DNA of 64,000 nucleotides from Mucilaginibacter pineti (GTDB lineage Bacteria; Bacteroidota; Bacteroidia; Sphingobacteriales; Sphingobacteriaceae), in NCBI RefSeq assembly GCF_900101875.1, contig NZ_FNAI01000007.1, forward strand, positions 248,001 through 312,000, in the 5' to 3' direction. Positions 35,768-44,683 of this stretch are shown in pieces (the first letter of the stretch is position 1; every line of letters begins with the position of its first letter). The notes under the pieces were generated by a model. The model was not told the origin of the DNA and made no database searches. It worked only from the letters and a program-made list of their open reading frames with translations. Both the position numbers and the translations under genes were made by a program.

Positions 35768-36589
35768 ATGAGCACGATCACCACAAAAGACGGAACCGAA
35801 ATTTATTACAAAGACTGGGGAACCGGACAACCATTGGTTTTTCACCATGGCTGGCCATTATCAGGCGATGACTGGGATGCGCAAATGATGTTCTTCCTTG
35901 AAAAGGGATACCGGGTAATTGCCCATGATCGCCGCGGCCACGGAAGATCGAGCCAGGTTTCTGGCGGACATGACATGGATACCTATGCAGCCGATGTAGC
36001 AGCACTAACCGAGGCGCTTGATTTAAAAGATGCCATACATATAGGTCACTCTACAGGTGGTGGCGAGGCCATTCATTATGCAGCTAATTTTGGAAAAAGC
36101 CGCGTAGCCAAAGTGGTGCTCATAAGCGCGGTTACACCATTAATGGTTCAAACTGAAAACAATCCGGATGGTGTTCCAATGGCCATATTTGATGAAATAC
36201 GCCAGGGTACCGCATTTAACCGGGCGCAATACTTTGAGGATTTTACCATTCCGTTTTATGGCTATAACCGCGAAGGCGCTAAAATATCGCAGGGGATCAG
36301 GGATAATTGGTGGCGCCAGGGTATGATGGGCAGCGTTAAAGCGCATCATGATGGTATCAAAGCTTTCTCAGAAACAGATTTTACAGAAGATCTTAAAAGC
36401 GTGGATATTCCCGTGCTGGTCCTGCATGGCGAAGATGACCAGATTGTACCATTCCCTATTTCGGGAGCAAAAGCAATTAAGTTATTGAAAAATGGCAAAT
36501 TGATTTCCTACCCTGGCTTCCCTCACGGAATGCCGGCTACAGAAGCGGCTACCATCAATAAAGATCTTTTGGCTTTTATTCAAGCTTAA
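35768..36589 (+). CDS. Alpha/beta hydrolase, non-heme chloroperoxidase family
   Basis: The 273-residue cytoplasmic enzyme has the oxyanion HHGWPLSGDDW, then AHDRRGHGRSS and the nucleophile elbow GHSTGGGE (Ser95). The acid lies in HGEDDQIVP and the catalytic histidine is His253 (FPHGMPAT). This pattern is that of the cofactor-free haloperoxidase/arylesterase family; natural substrates are usually esters or peracids. It is single, with its own strong terminator. Confidence 0.92.
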   Translation: MSTITTKDGTEIYYKDWGTGQPLVFHHGWPLSGDDWDAQMMFFLEKGYRVIAHDRRGHGRSSQVSGGHDMDTYAADVAALTEALDLKDAIHIGHSTGGGEAIHYAANFGKSRVAKVVLISAVTPLMVQTENNPDGVPMAIFDEIRQGTAFNRAQYFEDFTIPFYGYNREGAKISQGIRDNWWRQGMMGSVKAHHDGIKAFSETDFTEDLKSVDIPVLVLHGEDDQIVPFPISGAKAIKLLKNGKLISYPGFPHGMPATEAATINKDLLAFIQA

Positions 36590-36607
36590 AAGAGAAGGGT
36601 ATCACCC

Positions 36608-36649
36608 AAACAAAAACGCCTTCAACGAAAGTTGAAGGCGTTTTTGTTT
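36608..36649 (+). terminator. Terminator of the hydrolase gene
   Basis: A 16-bp stem (36611-36626 with 36631-36646) carries a GAAA tetraloop and ends in GGCGTTTTTGTTT, 22 bases after the stop. Confidence 0.9.
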
Positions 36650-36732
36650 GTAACCGACGCGTTTATAAAAATAAATTACACACAAAATAACGATGCTATG
36701 TTTTTTTAGACGAAGGTTTCCACAACTTAATA

Positions 36733-36740
36733 TATCTTTG
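36733..36740 (+). promoter_or_regulatory. Promoter -7 element of efp
   Basis: TATCTTTG matches TAnnTTTG and lies 26 bases upstream of the efp start. The -33 box is not clear. Confidence 0.5.
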
Positions 36741-36766
36741 GCATCAAAATTTACAATAGTATTTTC

Positions 36767-37327
36767 ATGGCAAAGGCATCTGAAATTAAAGTAGGGAACA
36801 TATTACGTTACAATGGTGAGCTTGTAACTGTTACAGAAGTTTTACATCGTACACCGGGTAAAGGCGGAGCGTTCTATTTAGATAAGTTTCGTAATATTAA
36901 AACAGGGAAAATTGTAGAGGCCCGTTTAGCTACCGACGAGCAGGTGGAAATTTGCCGCGTAGAAACTAATGATTACCAATATCTTTATGAAGATGGCGAT
37001 TTCATGGTAATAATGGATAACGTTTCTTTTGAGCAGTTTAATATTCCAAAAACGTTATTTGGCCAGTCGGCAAGGTTCCTGAAAGAAGGGATGGACGTTA
37101 TAGTTTCCTTTGAAAGTGAAGAGCCAATTATGGCGCAGGCACCCAACTTTGTTGAGTTGGAGGTTACTTACGCCGAGCCAGCCGTTAAAGGCGACACATC
37201 TTCTGGTGCCCTTAAATATGCCACAACAGAAAATGGCGTTGAAATAAAAGTGCCTCTTTTTATAAACCAGGGCGACAAAGTAAAAGTAGATACCCGCACC
37301 GGCGAATATGTTGAGCGTGTGAAATAA
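36767..37327 (+). CDS. efp: Translation elongation factor P
   Basis: The 186-residue factor relieves ribosome stalling at polyproline. Domain I has the conserved loop HRTPGKGGAFYLDKFRN, with Lys32 at the tip that contacts the peptidyl-transferase centre; whether it is modified cannot be told. Domains II and III follow, ending DTRTGEYVERVK, typical of the family. Length is normal. It has its own promoter and terminator. The Pro-rich insert in GldJ shows that polyproline proteins occur here. Confidence 0.96.
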   Translation: MAKASEIKVGNILRYNGELVTVTEVLHRTPGKGGAFYLDKFRNIKTGKIVEARLATDEQVEICRVETNDYQYLYEDGDFMVIMDNVSFEQFNIPKTLFGQSARFLKEGMDVIVSFESEEPIMAQAPNFVELEVTYAEPAVKGDTSSGALKYATTENGVEIKVPLFINQGDKVKVDTRTGEYVERVK

Positions 37328-37348
37328 TAATTATCAGTTATAAATTGA

Positions 37349-37384
37349 CAAAGCCTCAAATCGAAAGATTTGAGGCTTTGTGTT
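37349..37384 (+). terminator. Terminator of efp
   Basis: A perfect 14-bp stem (37349-37362 with 37367-37380) has a GAAA loop and ends in GGCTTTGTGTTT, 21 bases after the stop. Confidence 0.88.
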
Positions 37385-37428
37385 TAATAGGTATTCGAAA
37401 CACGCATGAACTTTAACGACGGCAATAT

Positions 37429-37754
37429 TTATTTGCTTAAAAGCTTTTCTGTTTTGGTTAAAAACTTTTCCAGGGCGTCGTTAATATTCAGATCCATGCG
37501 GTTGGCAAGAATGGTTAGCCACCAGATACATTCTCCTAATTTGTGTTCCAGTTCATCCTTTGTATCGCCTCCCTTTGGCCAGCGGCCTTGCTGCGACATA
37601 GTTAACCGGCCCACTAAGCCGGCATCCGTTAAAATGCCAAAGCGTCTTCCTCAACTGTCCATTCGCTGCCGTGGTGTGTTAATTCCAACTGATGATAAAG
37701 TTCCCTTATCTTTTTTGATCTTTCTATTACTTCATTCAGTTTAATGTCATTCAT
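37429..37754 (-). pseudogene. MazG-like nucleotide pyrophosphohydrolase, frameshifted
   Basis: From the ATG at 37752-37754 the minus strand reads MNDIKLNEVIERSKKIRE through SEWTVEEDALAF and then stops (TAA). In the next frame the same region continues as LTDAGLVGRLTMSQQGRWPKGG through LEHKLGECIWWLTILANRM to the stop at 37429. The join is a run of four T (AAAA on the plus strand, 37631-37634); one more T gives one open frame of about 109 residues. The C-terminal half has the helical MazG pattern (DELEHKLGECIWWLTILA). Either a real inactivation or a homopolymer base-call error is possible. MazG-like enzymes hydrolyse NTPs to NMP and pyrophosphate. Confidence 0.75.
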
Positions 37755-37973
37755 TATAAATATTGTTTTTAGGATGGGTAGCATAAAACGATGCTGCTAT
37801 TCAAAGTTCGTTTATTATGTAGCAAGGTGGAGAAATTGAGAAAAAAGAATAGCCTGAAATATAGAGGCTTTGACACAAGGTAGACATACTGGGCAATCAC
37901 GACTATTTAATAGAAGATTTGCACTTATTAACAGATATGCGTAATTATGATAATTAGTAACTAAGTCATTTAA

Positions 37974-38858
37974 ATGAAAAATACATTTTTCCTTAAAGCT
38001 CAATTTAACGCCAATTTCGGTAAGGAGATGGCATCCGCAGCATCAGTTTATGAACAGAGAAAAAAAAGCGATATAGATGACTATGCATTGGCCACTTATG
38101 ATTTTGTTTTTATTTCAGATGAACAAGATAAACTTACAAGATTAGGGAATTTCCTAAATGCCAATTATGGTTATAAACTGAATACGATAAAAAAGCAAAA
38201 TGATTATTGGGAATTAACTGGCGATGCAACGGAGTTTCCGGTTGATGAAAATAATTTAATGTATTGGGCGCTTGATCTGTATTGTAAAGGTTATGAGTTT
38301 GATTGTAAGCTTGATGGTTATGGTGCAATGGGCGATCCTAAAAATCAAAAGTTTCCGGACATGGAGATCAATAATGATGACCATTATTTCGAACTTGCTA
38401 TGGAAGCCTATAATAAAAGGAATTTAGGAATGGCAATAATTCATTTCTCTACGGCAATAAAAATAAATCCTGAAGATCCTAATTCATGGTATTCAAGAGC
38501 CATCATGAAAGATGAGTTACATACCTGGAAGGCGGCACGGCGTGACTATGATAAAGCAATAGAATTGGCCCCAAATTTTGTTGATGCAATAATTAACAGG
38601 GCGGCAAATAAAGATGAAGCTGGCGAATATGAGGAAGCCATACAGGATTATACGATGGTAATAGAATTGGACTCGCAAAATGAAATGGCCTATTTTAATA
38701 GAGGAAATTCAAAGCTTAATAAAAAAGATAATAAAGGAGCTTGTGAAGATTGGAATAAAGCAAAAGAATTAGGCGCAAAATATGCCCAGAAACGAATTGA
38801 CGAACATTGCCAACAAAAAACGCTTCAACAAAAAATTACAGGCTTTTTCAGAAAGTAG
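37974..38858 (+). CDS. RraB-like domain fused to TPR repeats
   Basis: The 294-residue protein has no signal peptide. Residues about 18-118 look like an RraB-type RNase E-inhibitor fold: YDFVFISDEQDKLTRLGNFLNANYGY, NDYWELTGDATEFPVDENNLMYWALDLYCKGYEFDCKLDGYGA. Residues about 135-275 hold TPR units (NNDDHYFELAMEAYNKRNLGMAIIHFSTAIKINPED, NSWYSRAIMKDELHTWKAARRDYDKAIELAPN, and one more). RraB proteins restrain RNase E in proteobacteria; the function in Bacteroidota is not known. The coding region looks more A/T-rich than its neighbours. It is monocistronic. Confidence 0.7.
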   Translation: MKNTFFLKAQFNANFGKEMASAASVYEQRKKSDIDDYALATYDFVFISDEQDKLTRLGNFLNANYGYKLNTIKKQNDYWELTGDATEFPVDENNLMYWALDLYCKGYEFDCKLDGYGAMGDPKNQKFPDMEINNDDHYFELAMEAYNKRNLGMAIIHFSTAIKINPEDPNSWYSRAIMKDELHTWKAARRDYDKAIELAPNFVDAIINRAANKDEAGEYEEAIQDYTMVIELDSQNEMAYFNRGNSKLNKKDNKGACEDWNKAKELGAKYAQKRIDEHCQQKTLQQKITGFFRK

Positions 38859-38898
38859 ACACTATTCTGCAGTTACAGTTTTATATGCTTGACAAAGG

Positions 38899-39705
38899 TT
38901 AACGGCTCGCATATTTCTTTTGCTGCGCCAGCTCGGTTGGCCTCATTCCGAATAGTTTTTTGAAAGCGAATGAAAAGTGGGAGAGGTCTTCAAAACCCAG
39001 GTCAAGATAAATTTCGGAAGCTTTTTTATTCTTTTTTGCTATAAGGAAATGTGCCTCCTGCAAACGCTTTTGAACCAGCCAGTGATTGGGCGTGGCGTTA
39101 AATATCGTTTTAAAATCCCGCTTGAAAGCCGATAAACTTCGTCCCGTTAAATAGGCAAACCGATCAATGCGCACGTTGAATTTAAAATTGCGGTTCATAA
39201 ACTCTTCCAGGTTTATTTTTTCGGGCATGCCATAGTTAAAAAAAAGTCCTGCAAGTTCCGGTTGATTTTTTAGCAGTATGATGAGTAATTCTTCATATTT
39301 CACATCTTCAAAAGCCTGGTCAATTTTTCCTGAATTATTGGTATAGGGCTTTAATGAACGAATAAAATCGGGGATCAATTCCGTCGGGGTAATTTTTACG
39401 AATGTATCTGCCGAATCGAATTTCACAATTTTTAGTTTATTCTTTTCCTGAAAGTGTCGCAGAAACTCTTCTTCGTAGCAGAAAATAATCCTTTCAAATT
39501 CTGCATCGCCATTATCATTATTGTATTTGGCTAAACGGTTTTTCCGCACAAGGCAGTATTCGCCTGTTGTTAAGGTATAACTTTTATTTCCGTCGTAACC
39601 GGTTACCGATCCTTTGGTTACATACAAAAAGACATGATCTGGAATAAATTGCTCCGGGGAAATTTTAGGCTCAGTAAAGCATGGTTTTATTTCGGCTGCA
39701 CTCAT
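38899..39705 (-). CDS. AraC-family regulator (overlaps the epimerase gene)
   Basis: The 268-residue regulator has a cupin-type N-terminal half and a C-terminal AraC double helix-turn-helix (about 165-262: FNVRIDRFAYLTGRSLSAFKRDFKTIFNATPNHWLVQKRLQEA, then KKASEIYLDLGFEDLSHFSFAFKKLFGMRPTEL). Its ATG overlaps the stop of the upstream NAD-epimerase-like gene by 4 bases (ATGA). The pair is co-transcribed. The regulator probably controls its own operon. Confidence 0.86.
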   Translation of the reverse strand: MSAAEIKPCFTEPKISPEQFIPDHVFLYVTKGSVTGYDGNKSYTLTTGEYCLVRKNRLAKYNNDNGDAEFERIIFCYEEEFLRHFQEKNKLKIVKFDSADTFVKITPTELIPDFIRSLKPYTNNSGKIDQAFEDVKYEELLIILLKNQPELAGLFFNYGMPEKINLEEFMNRNFKFNVRIDRFAYLTGRSLSAFKRDFKTIFNATPNHWLVQKRLQEAHFLIAKKNKKASEIYLDLGFEDLSHFSFAFKKLFGMRPTELAQQKKYASR

Positions 39706-40736
39706 TTTATAATGCCGAATTTAAGCATACTTTCCATTGACGCCAAAATAGCTTCTTCATTATTTGCTATCGGTATCCAACCAAATATTCTCTTAGCTTT
39801 TGCATTGCTCACATTGCGGTTTATCTTTAAAAATAAAACAGCCTGTTTTGCCTGCGGGTTAAATAACGCAGTTATAAAAAGCACCCAGTTGGGCAGCGTT
39901 TTAGTATTAACTTTTTTTGCCGCACCGGGCATTTTATTTTTAAGCAATGCAGCAATTTGGGGCATGGATATTTCACCATCTGCCGATGCGATAAAGCGTT
40001 GCCCATTGGCATCCGGATTAGTCATGGCACGGATATGCAGATCGGCCACATCGCGGATATCAACCACATTTAAAGGGATATTTGGAACGGCTTTCCAGGA
40101 GCCACTTAATATCAATTTTAACAGGCCAAAGCTGGGTGATTTGCCTGGGCCTAAAACCGGGCCGAAAATGGCAACGGGGTTAATTACCGTTAATTCTAAA
40201 TTACCCTCGCTTTTCTTAATAAAATCCCAGGCGGCGCGTTCTGCCAGTACTTTTGATTTTTCGTAAGGTGATAGGCCTTTTTCATTCGGGTCTGTCCAAT
40301 CTGCCTCGGTTGTTTCGGTGCTCCGGTCTTTGTTACTAAAGCCAAGTGCGCCAAAACTGGAGGTCATTACAACACGTTTTACCCCTGCGTTTCGTGCGGC
40401 CTTTAACACCCGAAGCACGCCGTCGACGGCAGGACGGATCATTTCGTTTTCGTCTTTTGATGCTAAATGAGTTGGCGATGCAACCTGCAATACGTACGTG
40501 CAGCCTTTCACGGCTTCGGTCCAGTTATCATCTTTTGTGAGGTCGGCTTTAATAAATTTAAGATTATCAAAAGAGGTAATGCCGCCTGTTTTCAGCATTT
40601 CAATGACTTCATTTTTTTTATTTATGGATCGAAGGGTGGTTTTTACGCTGTAACCTTTCTGTAATAATTGAAGAATACAATGTATGGCAACGGCACCGGT
40701 ACCGCCTGTAACTAAAACTATTTCTGAATTTTCCAT
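39702..40736 (-). CDS. NAD(P)-dependent epimerase/dihydroflavonol reductase-like protein
   Basis: The 344-residue extended SDR has the nucleotide loop VTGGTGAVAIHCILQLL and the active-site region VKRVVMTSSFGALGF, followed by PYEKSKVLAERAAWDFIKK, whose Tyr and Lys supply YxxxK. These are the marks of the dihydroflavonol-4-reductase/cinnamoyl reductase branch. It probably reduces a carbonyl. The AraC gene starts within its stop codon, so they are translationally coupled. Confidence 0.87.
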   Translation of the reverse strand: MENSEIVLVTGGTGAVAIHCILQLLQKGYSVKTTLRSINKKNEVIEMLKTGGITSFDNLKFIKADLTKDDNWTEAVKGCTYVLQVASPTHLASKDENEMIRPAVDGVLRVLKAARNAGVKRVVMTSSFGALGFSNKDRSTETTEADWTDPNEKGLSPYEKSKVLAERAAWDFIKKSEGNLELTVINPVAIFGPVLGPGKSPSFGLLKLILSGSWKAVPNIPLNVVDIRDVADLHIRAMTNPDANGQRFIASADGEISMPQIAALLKNKMPGAAKKVNTKTLPNWVLFITALFNPQAKQAVLFLKINRNVSNAKAKRIFGWIPIANNEEAILASMESMLKFGIIK

Positions 40737-40843
40737 TGTTTAAATTTTTATAAGGCAAAGTTGCCTGTAAAAACTACAGTCAATTTGGTTCAGAAGTCCA
40801 GGTTTACTGGTTTGAAAGGTTCAAATATCGGATTGCATTATCA

Positions 40844-41803
40844 CTAATTTACCGAATACTTCTTTGGTTTCATACCGATATGCTGCTCAAAAACTCTTGA
40901 AAAATGACTTAGGTTTGTAAATCCCAGTTGGTAACCAACCTCCGAAACTGTCATTCGTTTTTCTTTCAGCAATTTGGCAGCTTCCTGTATACGTGCAGTT
41001 TGGTAATATTCAAATACGCCTTTGCCAAAGGTTTGTTTAAATAATTTCCGGAGTTTAGGTTCGCTCATATGAGCTTCTATGGCCAGTACAGCTATATTCG
41101 GTGGCTGGTCTAAGTGCAATTGCAAACGTGATTTAATAGCATATATGGCTTTTATATCGTCAATATGCATATTGCTCGTTGGAACAGCATCCCGTTGCAT
41201 AAGTAAAGCAAAAGTATAGCACAAGAGTTCTTCACATTTTAATTTATAAAAATGACTTTCAAGCCCTTCAGGAACGGGCTGATGCAGAAAATCGCCGGCG
41301 GTTTTGATCATTTCGGCCGAAATGCCGGTTTCAAATACAAAATTGTCCCTGGCCGCCAAAACACTTGCTACCACGGGGTGATTTATTGCCCCAAAAAGCT
41401 GATGAAGATACTGCCTAGAAATAGCAATTGTCACACTTCCAAAAATAGTATTTAAAGGCATAGCTATAATGGAAGAAACGGCGTGCTTGCAGATCATTAC
41501 ATGGGCTTGTTCCGTTAACAATTGTTTTTCGGATGGTATGAGTGGGGGAAAAATTCCGCTGAGCAAAAAAACAATATCGTCTTGCCCTTCAGCCAGTTCA
41601 TTTGTCCGCATAATAAAAACATCCTCTTTGAGGTAATAATTACGCACCATCATCCTAAGATTGTTTCCCCAGGAAAAGCCGGTGATGTACCCCTCTCCTT
41701 TGCTTTCGGGGATGCGTATAAACCGTCCGTCAATGGTGGCGCCTATAGCCCGGGCGAATTCCTTCGTAATACCCGACCCATTATCAGTAATTGATATTTT
41801 CAT
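40844..41803 (-). CDS. AraC-family regulator, divergent from the Tet(X)-like gene
   Basis: The 319-residue protein has an N-terminal ligand region and a C-terminal double helix-turn-helix (about 220-317: PPNIAVLAIEAHMSEPKLRKLFKQTFGKGVFEYYQTARIQEAAKLL, then MTVSEVGYQLGFTNLSHFSRVFEQHIGMKPKKY), in the PchR-like branch. It shares a 96-base divergent promoter region with a flavin monooxygenase and is the obvious candidate to regulate it. Confidence 0.87.
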   Translation of the reverse strand: MKISITDNGSGITKEFARAIGATIDGRFIRIPESKGEGYITGFSWGNNLRMMVRNYYLKEDVFIMRTNELAEGQDDIVFLLSGIFPPLIPSEKQLLTEQAHVMICKHAVSSIIAMPLNTIFGSVTIAISRQYLHQLFGAINHPVVASVLAARDNFVFETGISAEMIKTAGDFLHQPVPEGLESHFYKLKCEELLCYTFALLMQRDAVPTSNMHIDDIKAIYAIKSRLQLHLDQPPNIAVLAIEAHMSEPKLRKLFKQTFGKGVFEYYQTARIQEAAKLLKEKRMTVSEVGYQLGFTNLSHFSRVFEQHIGMKPKKYSVN

Positions 41804-41899
41804 TTGCGACTATTTTAATGTTAAATACGGCTATTTTATTTGTAAAAGTAACACCAATTTTGTTGTCAGAAATAAAATTTATTAATTAATACAAAAGAA

Positions 41900-43072
41900 A
41901 TGTTGTTAGATAACAAGCATGTAGCCATTATAGGCGGTGGCCCGGGTGGTTTAACACTCGCAAGGCTTTTACAGCTTAAAGGTATAAATGTAAAGGTTTA
42001 TGAAAGAGACTACAATGCAGATGTACGTGTGCAGGGTGCAACACTGGACCTCCATTATGAATCGGGCCTGAAAGCGATTGGCACGATGGGGTTGACGGAC
42101 GTTTTTAAAGGCACTTACAGGCCGGGTGCCGACAAGGGGCGTGTGGTAGATAAGCATGCAAAAATAATCTACGACGAGCATAATCAAACGCCTAATGAAG
42201 CATTTAACGATGATTTCAGTAATGAATGGTCCAGACCGGAAATTGACAGAGGTCCCTTAAGGAATATGCTGTTAAATTCTCTCTTGCCTGGTACCGTTGT
42301 TTGGAACAGTCAATTTATAACCATGACGCAGGTTGATAATGTATGGAAACTTGAATTTAAAAATGGCACAACAGCTATAGCGGATATCGTAATAGGAACA
42401 GATGGTGCAAATTCTAAAATCAGGCACTATGTTACGCCTATCAAACCCTCTTATTCGGGTGTTACAATTGTGCAGGGGAATATACCCGATTCGGAGACAG
42501 CAGTACCTAACATCCACCAATTGTTAAAAGGCGGAAAAATCTATGCTCATGGGGATGAAAAGTTTTTACACATATCTTCAAAAGGTGATGGAAGCCTGGA
42601 TTTTTACGTCAGTTGCAAAAAGGATGAAAATTGGATGCAAAACGGCGGGATAGATTTTTCAGATAGGAAACAAGTATTGGCATGGTTCAAACAAGAGTTT
42701 CCAGGATGGCATAGCCTGTGGCTTGAACTGCCTGAAAACGCAGGCTTGCCTCTTCTCATACGTCCGCAATATTGCATGCCCTTTGACCAAAACTGGGAGG
42801 CGCATTCCAATATAACTCTGCTGGGAGATGCCGCTCATATAATGCCACCCTCCGGCGAAGGCGTGAACCTGGCCATGCTGGATGCTTTAGAATTGAGCGA
42901 GTGCCTGGCGGGCAATGATTTTAAAACTATACAAACTGCCATTGCTGCGTATGAAAAACCGATGCAGGGAAGAGCCGCAAAAGAAGCGCAAATATCGCTG
43001 GAAATGACAGAATGGATGCATAGTGAAGACGCGCTCGCTAAGATGACCCAAATGCTTAATCAAACTGAATAA
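41900..43072 (+). CDS. FAD-dependent monooxygenase, Tet(X)-like
   Basis: The 390-residue flavoprotein has the Rossmann loop VAIIGGGPGGLTLARLLQLKGINVKVYERD (about 8-37), the GTDGANSKIRHYV motif in the middle, and GDAAHIMPPSGEGVNLAMLDALELSECL near residue 310. The spacing and wording follow Tet(X), the tetracycline-degrading monooxygenase of Bacteroidota. Many such proteins act on other aromatic substrates, so resistance is not shown. It lies beside its AraC regulator in a divergent arrangement. No signal peptide; cytoplasmic. Confidence 0.8.
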   Translation: MLLDNKHVAIIGGGPGGLTLARLLQLKGINVKVYERDYNADVRVQGATLDLHYESGLKAIGTMGLTDVFKGTYRPGADKGRVVDKHAKIIYDEHNQTPNEAFNDDFSNEWSRPEIDRGPLRNMLLNSLLPGTVVWNSQFITMTQVDNVWKLEFKNGTTAIADIVIGTDGANSKIRHYVTPIKPSYSGVTIVQGNIPDSETAVPNIHQLLKGGKIYAHGDEKFLHISSKGDGSLDFYVSCKKDENWMQNGGIDFSDRKQVLAWFKQEFPGWHSLWLELPENAGLPLLIRPQYCMPFDQNWEAHSNITLLGDAAHIMPPSGEGVNLAMLDALELSECLAGNDFKTIQTAIAAYEKPMQGRAAKEAQISLEMTEWMHSEDALAKMTQMLNQTE

Positions 43073-43093
43073 ATTAAGTTAGCATGGCCCATA

Positions 43094-44641
43094 TCAATCA
43101 CCAGCAAACCAGCGGGCGGCCGCCTTTTTAAGTTGGTTGCTATCCGGGTAGGTATCTGAAGACCAGGCTATAATTCCATCAGGGCGTATTAGTACGGCGC
43201 TCAAGCCTAATTGTTCTTTCGCCGGGCCAGAAACATACTTTATTCGGCCGCCATAATCACTCGCCAAAGTTTTAAGTGAATCATTGTTATCAAAATCAAG
43301 TAATATCCCTTTGCCATGGTGCATTAGCTCACCAATCTTCACACCGTCTTCCAGCTCAAAATTGGGAGTGCTGCGGCCTGCCAATGGGTGGTTGCTGCCA
43401 AGATTGTAATGTGTAGAAATGCCCCACACCCTTCCTGCAAAATAGGTGGCACCATCGCGCGTAGCAATAAGGTCGCGGATAAGAGCGTGCAGCGCGCGGG
43501 CATGCGGATTTGGTTTCATGATGGCAACCTGCGCGCGCGACCAATCCAGCACCTGTACACCAATTGGGTGCCGTTCGGTATAATAGCTATCCAATAAATC
43601 TTCCGGAGCTTTCTCCTGTATAACCGCGGCAAGCTTCCAGCCAAGGTTCATTGCATCGCCTAATCCAAGGTTAAGCCCCTGGCCGCCCAAGGGTGCGTGA
43701 ATGTGCGCGGCATCGCCGGCTAAAAGTACCCGTCCGTTGCGGTAGGTTGTAGCCTGCCTTGCGCGGTCGGTCCACGTGGTTGCTATATGGAGGGCAGTGA
43801 TGGTAACGTCGGTATTCGAGATGCGGCGCAGCATTTCCTGAACGTGTTCAAGCGTGATGGGCTTTTTTGAATGATGAAATGCCCCGCCATCAAAATCCTG
43901 TATGATTACGTACCCCGGCTGAGATTGCAGGTACATGCCCGTTGGTGTTACATTTCGGCCCGGGCTTAGCTTCTCCGGGTCGGCAATGTCAACTTGTGTA
44001 GTGTAGCCGGTAAATTCCGGCTCTGTACCGGCAAATTCAAAACCGGCCGCCTTACGAACAACACTACGGCTGCCATCGCAACCAACAAGCCATTTACCCT
44101 GAAAAGATTGATCGCCTGCCTGAACAGTAACCCCGGCTTCGGTTTGATGGAAACCAGTAATGGCGAGCCCGCGCTTGATCACAACACCCAGGGATGCTGC
44201 GCGGCGGGTCAGCACGGTTTCAAGCTCCTGCATTTCAGAAATTAAACTGGTATCGGTAGCACCTGGCAGGCGATACTTCCACTGTGAGGTGTCAATATCA
44301 TCTTCGTAAAATACAATACCAGCAAAGTGCCCTCCCTGCCGGTGGGCACCTGGTTTGGTGTTTAAGTGGGGATTTTTAAGGCGTTTATGTATTTCCAGTT
44401 CTTGCAGTAAATTACGGCGGTATAGCGCTTCAACAGAAAGTGCATTAAGTCCCCGTATCCCGAAAGGAATTTGCTTTAAGGGTGAGTGCGGGTCTTCCGC
44501 CTTTTCCAGTATCAGAACTGAACATTTAGCCAGGGCAAGTTCACTGGCGAGGAACAGACCTACAGGACCCGCGCCTGCGATTATTACATCGTATACTGAA
44601 TTATTTTGTGTGGATTTATTGCTTTGAATTATTGTGTTCAT
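43094..44641 (-). CDS. FAD-dependent aromatic hydroxylase (PheA/TfdB family, RdmE/rifampin monooxygenase-like)
   Basis: The 515-residue flavoprotein has DVIIAGAGPVGLFLASELALAKCSVLILEK (18-47), WLVGCDGSRSVVRKAAGFEFAG, and LLAGDAAHIHAPLGGQGLNLGLGDAMNLGWKLAAVI around residue 305. A C-terminal thioredoxin-like domain (GLSAVLIRPDGIIAWSSD) is typical of the phenol-hydroxylase group. Substrates of relatives include phenols, anthracyclines and rifampin. The AraC gene 43 bases upstream on the same strand probably regulates it. Its 3' end is 22 bases from the convergent Tet(X)-like gene. Confidence 0.85.
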   Translation of the reverse strand: MNTIIQSNKSTQNNSVYDVIIAGAGPVGLFLASELALAKCSVLILEKAEDPHSPLKQIPFGIRGLNALSVEALYRRNLLQELEIHKRLKNPHLNTKPGAHRQGGHFAGIVFYEDDIDTSQWKYRLPGATDTSLISEMQELETVLTRRAASLGVVIKRGLAITGFHQTEAGVTVQAGDQSFQGKWLVGCDGSRSVVRKAAGFEFAGTEPEFTGYTTQVDIADPEKLSPGRNVTPTGMYLQSQPGYVIIQDFDGGAFHHSKKPITLEHVQEMLRRISNTDVTITALHIATTWTDRARQATTYRNGRVLLAGDAAHIHAPLGGQGLNLGLGDAMNLGWKLAAVIQEKAPEDLLDSYYTERHPIGVQVLDWSRAQVAIMKPNPHARALHALIRDLIATRDGATYFAGRVWGISTHYNLGSNHPLAGRSTPNFELEDGVKIGELMHHGKGILLDFDNNDSLKTLASDYGGRIKYVSGPAKEQLGLSAVLIRPDGIIAWSSDTYPDSNQLKKAAARWFAGD

Positions 44642-44683
44642 ATTAGTATTATTGAATACACAAAATTCAGAAATACCGCTGTG

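Noticed and set aside
39634..40266. 210-codon plus-strand ORF opposite the epimerase-like gene
   Set aside because: It is a complement-frame shadow; the minus strand carries a full SDR with intact motifs.
41900..43072. Calling the Tet(X)-like protein a tetracycline-resistance gene
   Set aside because: Similarity is to the family pattern only; many members act on other substrates.
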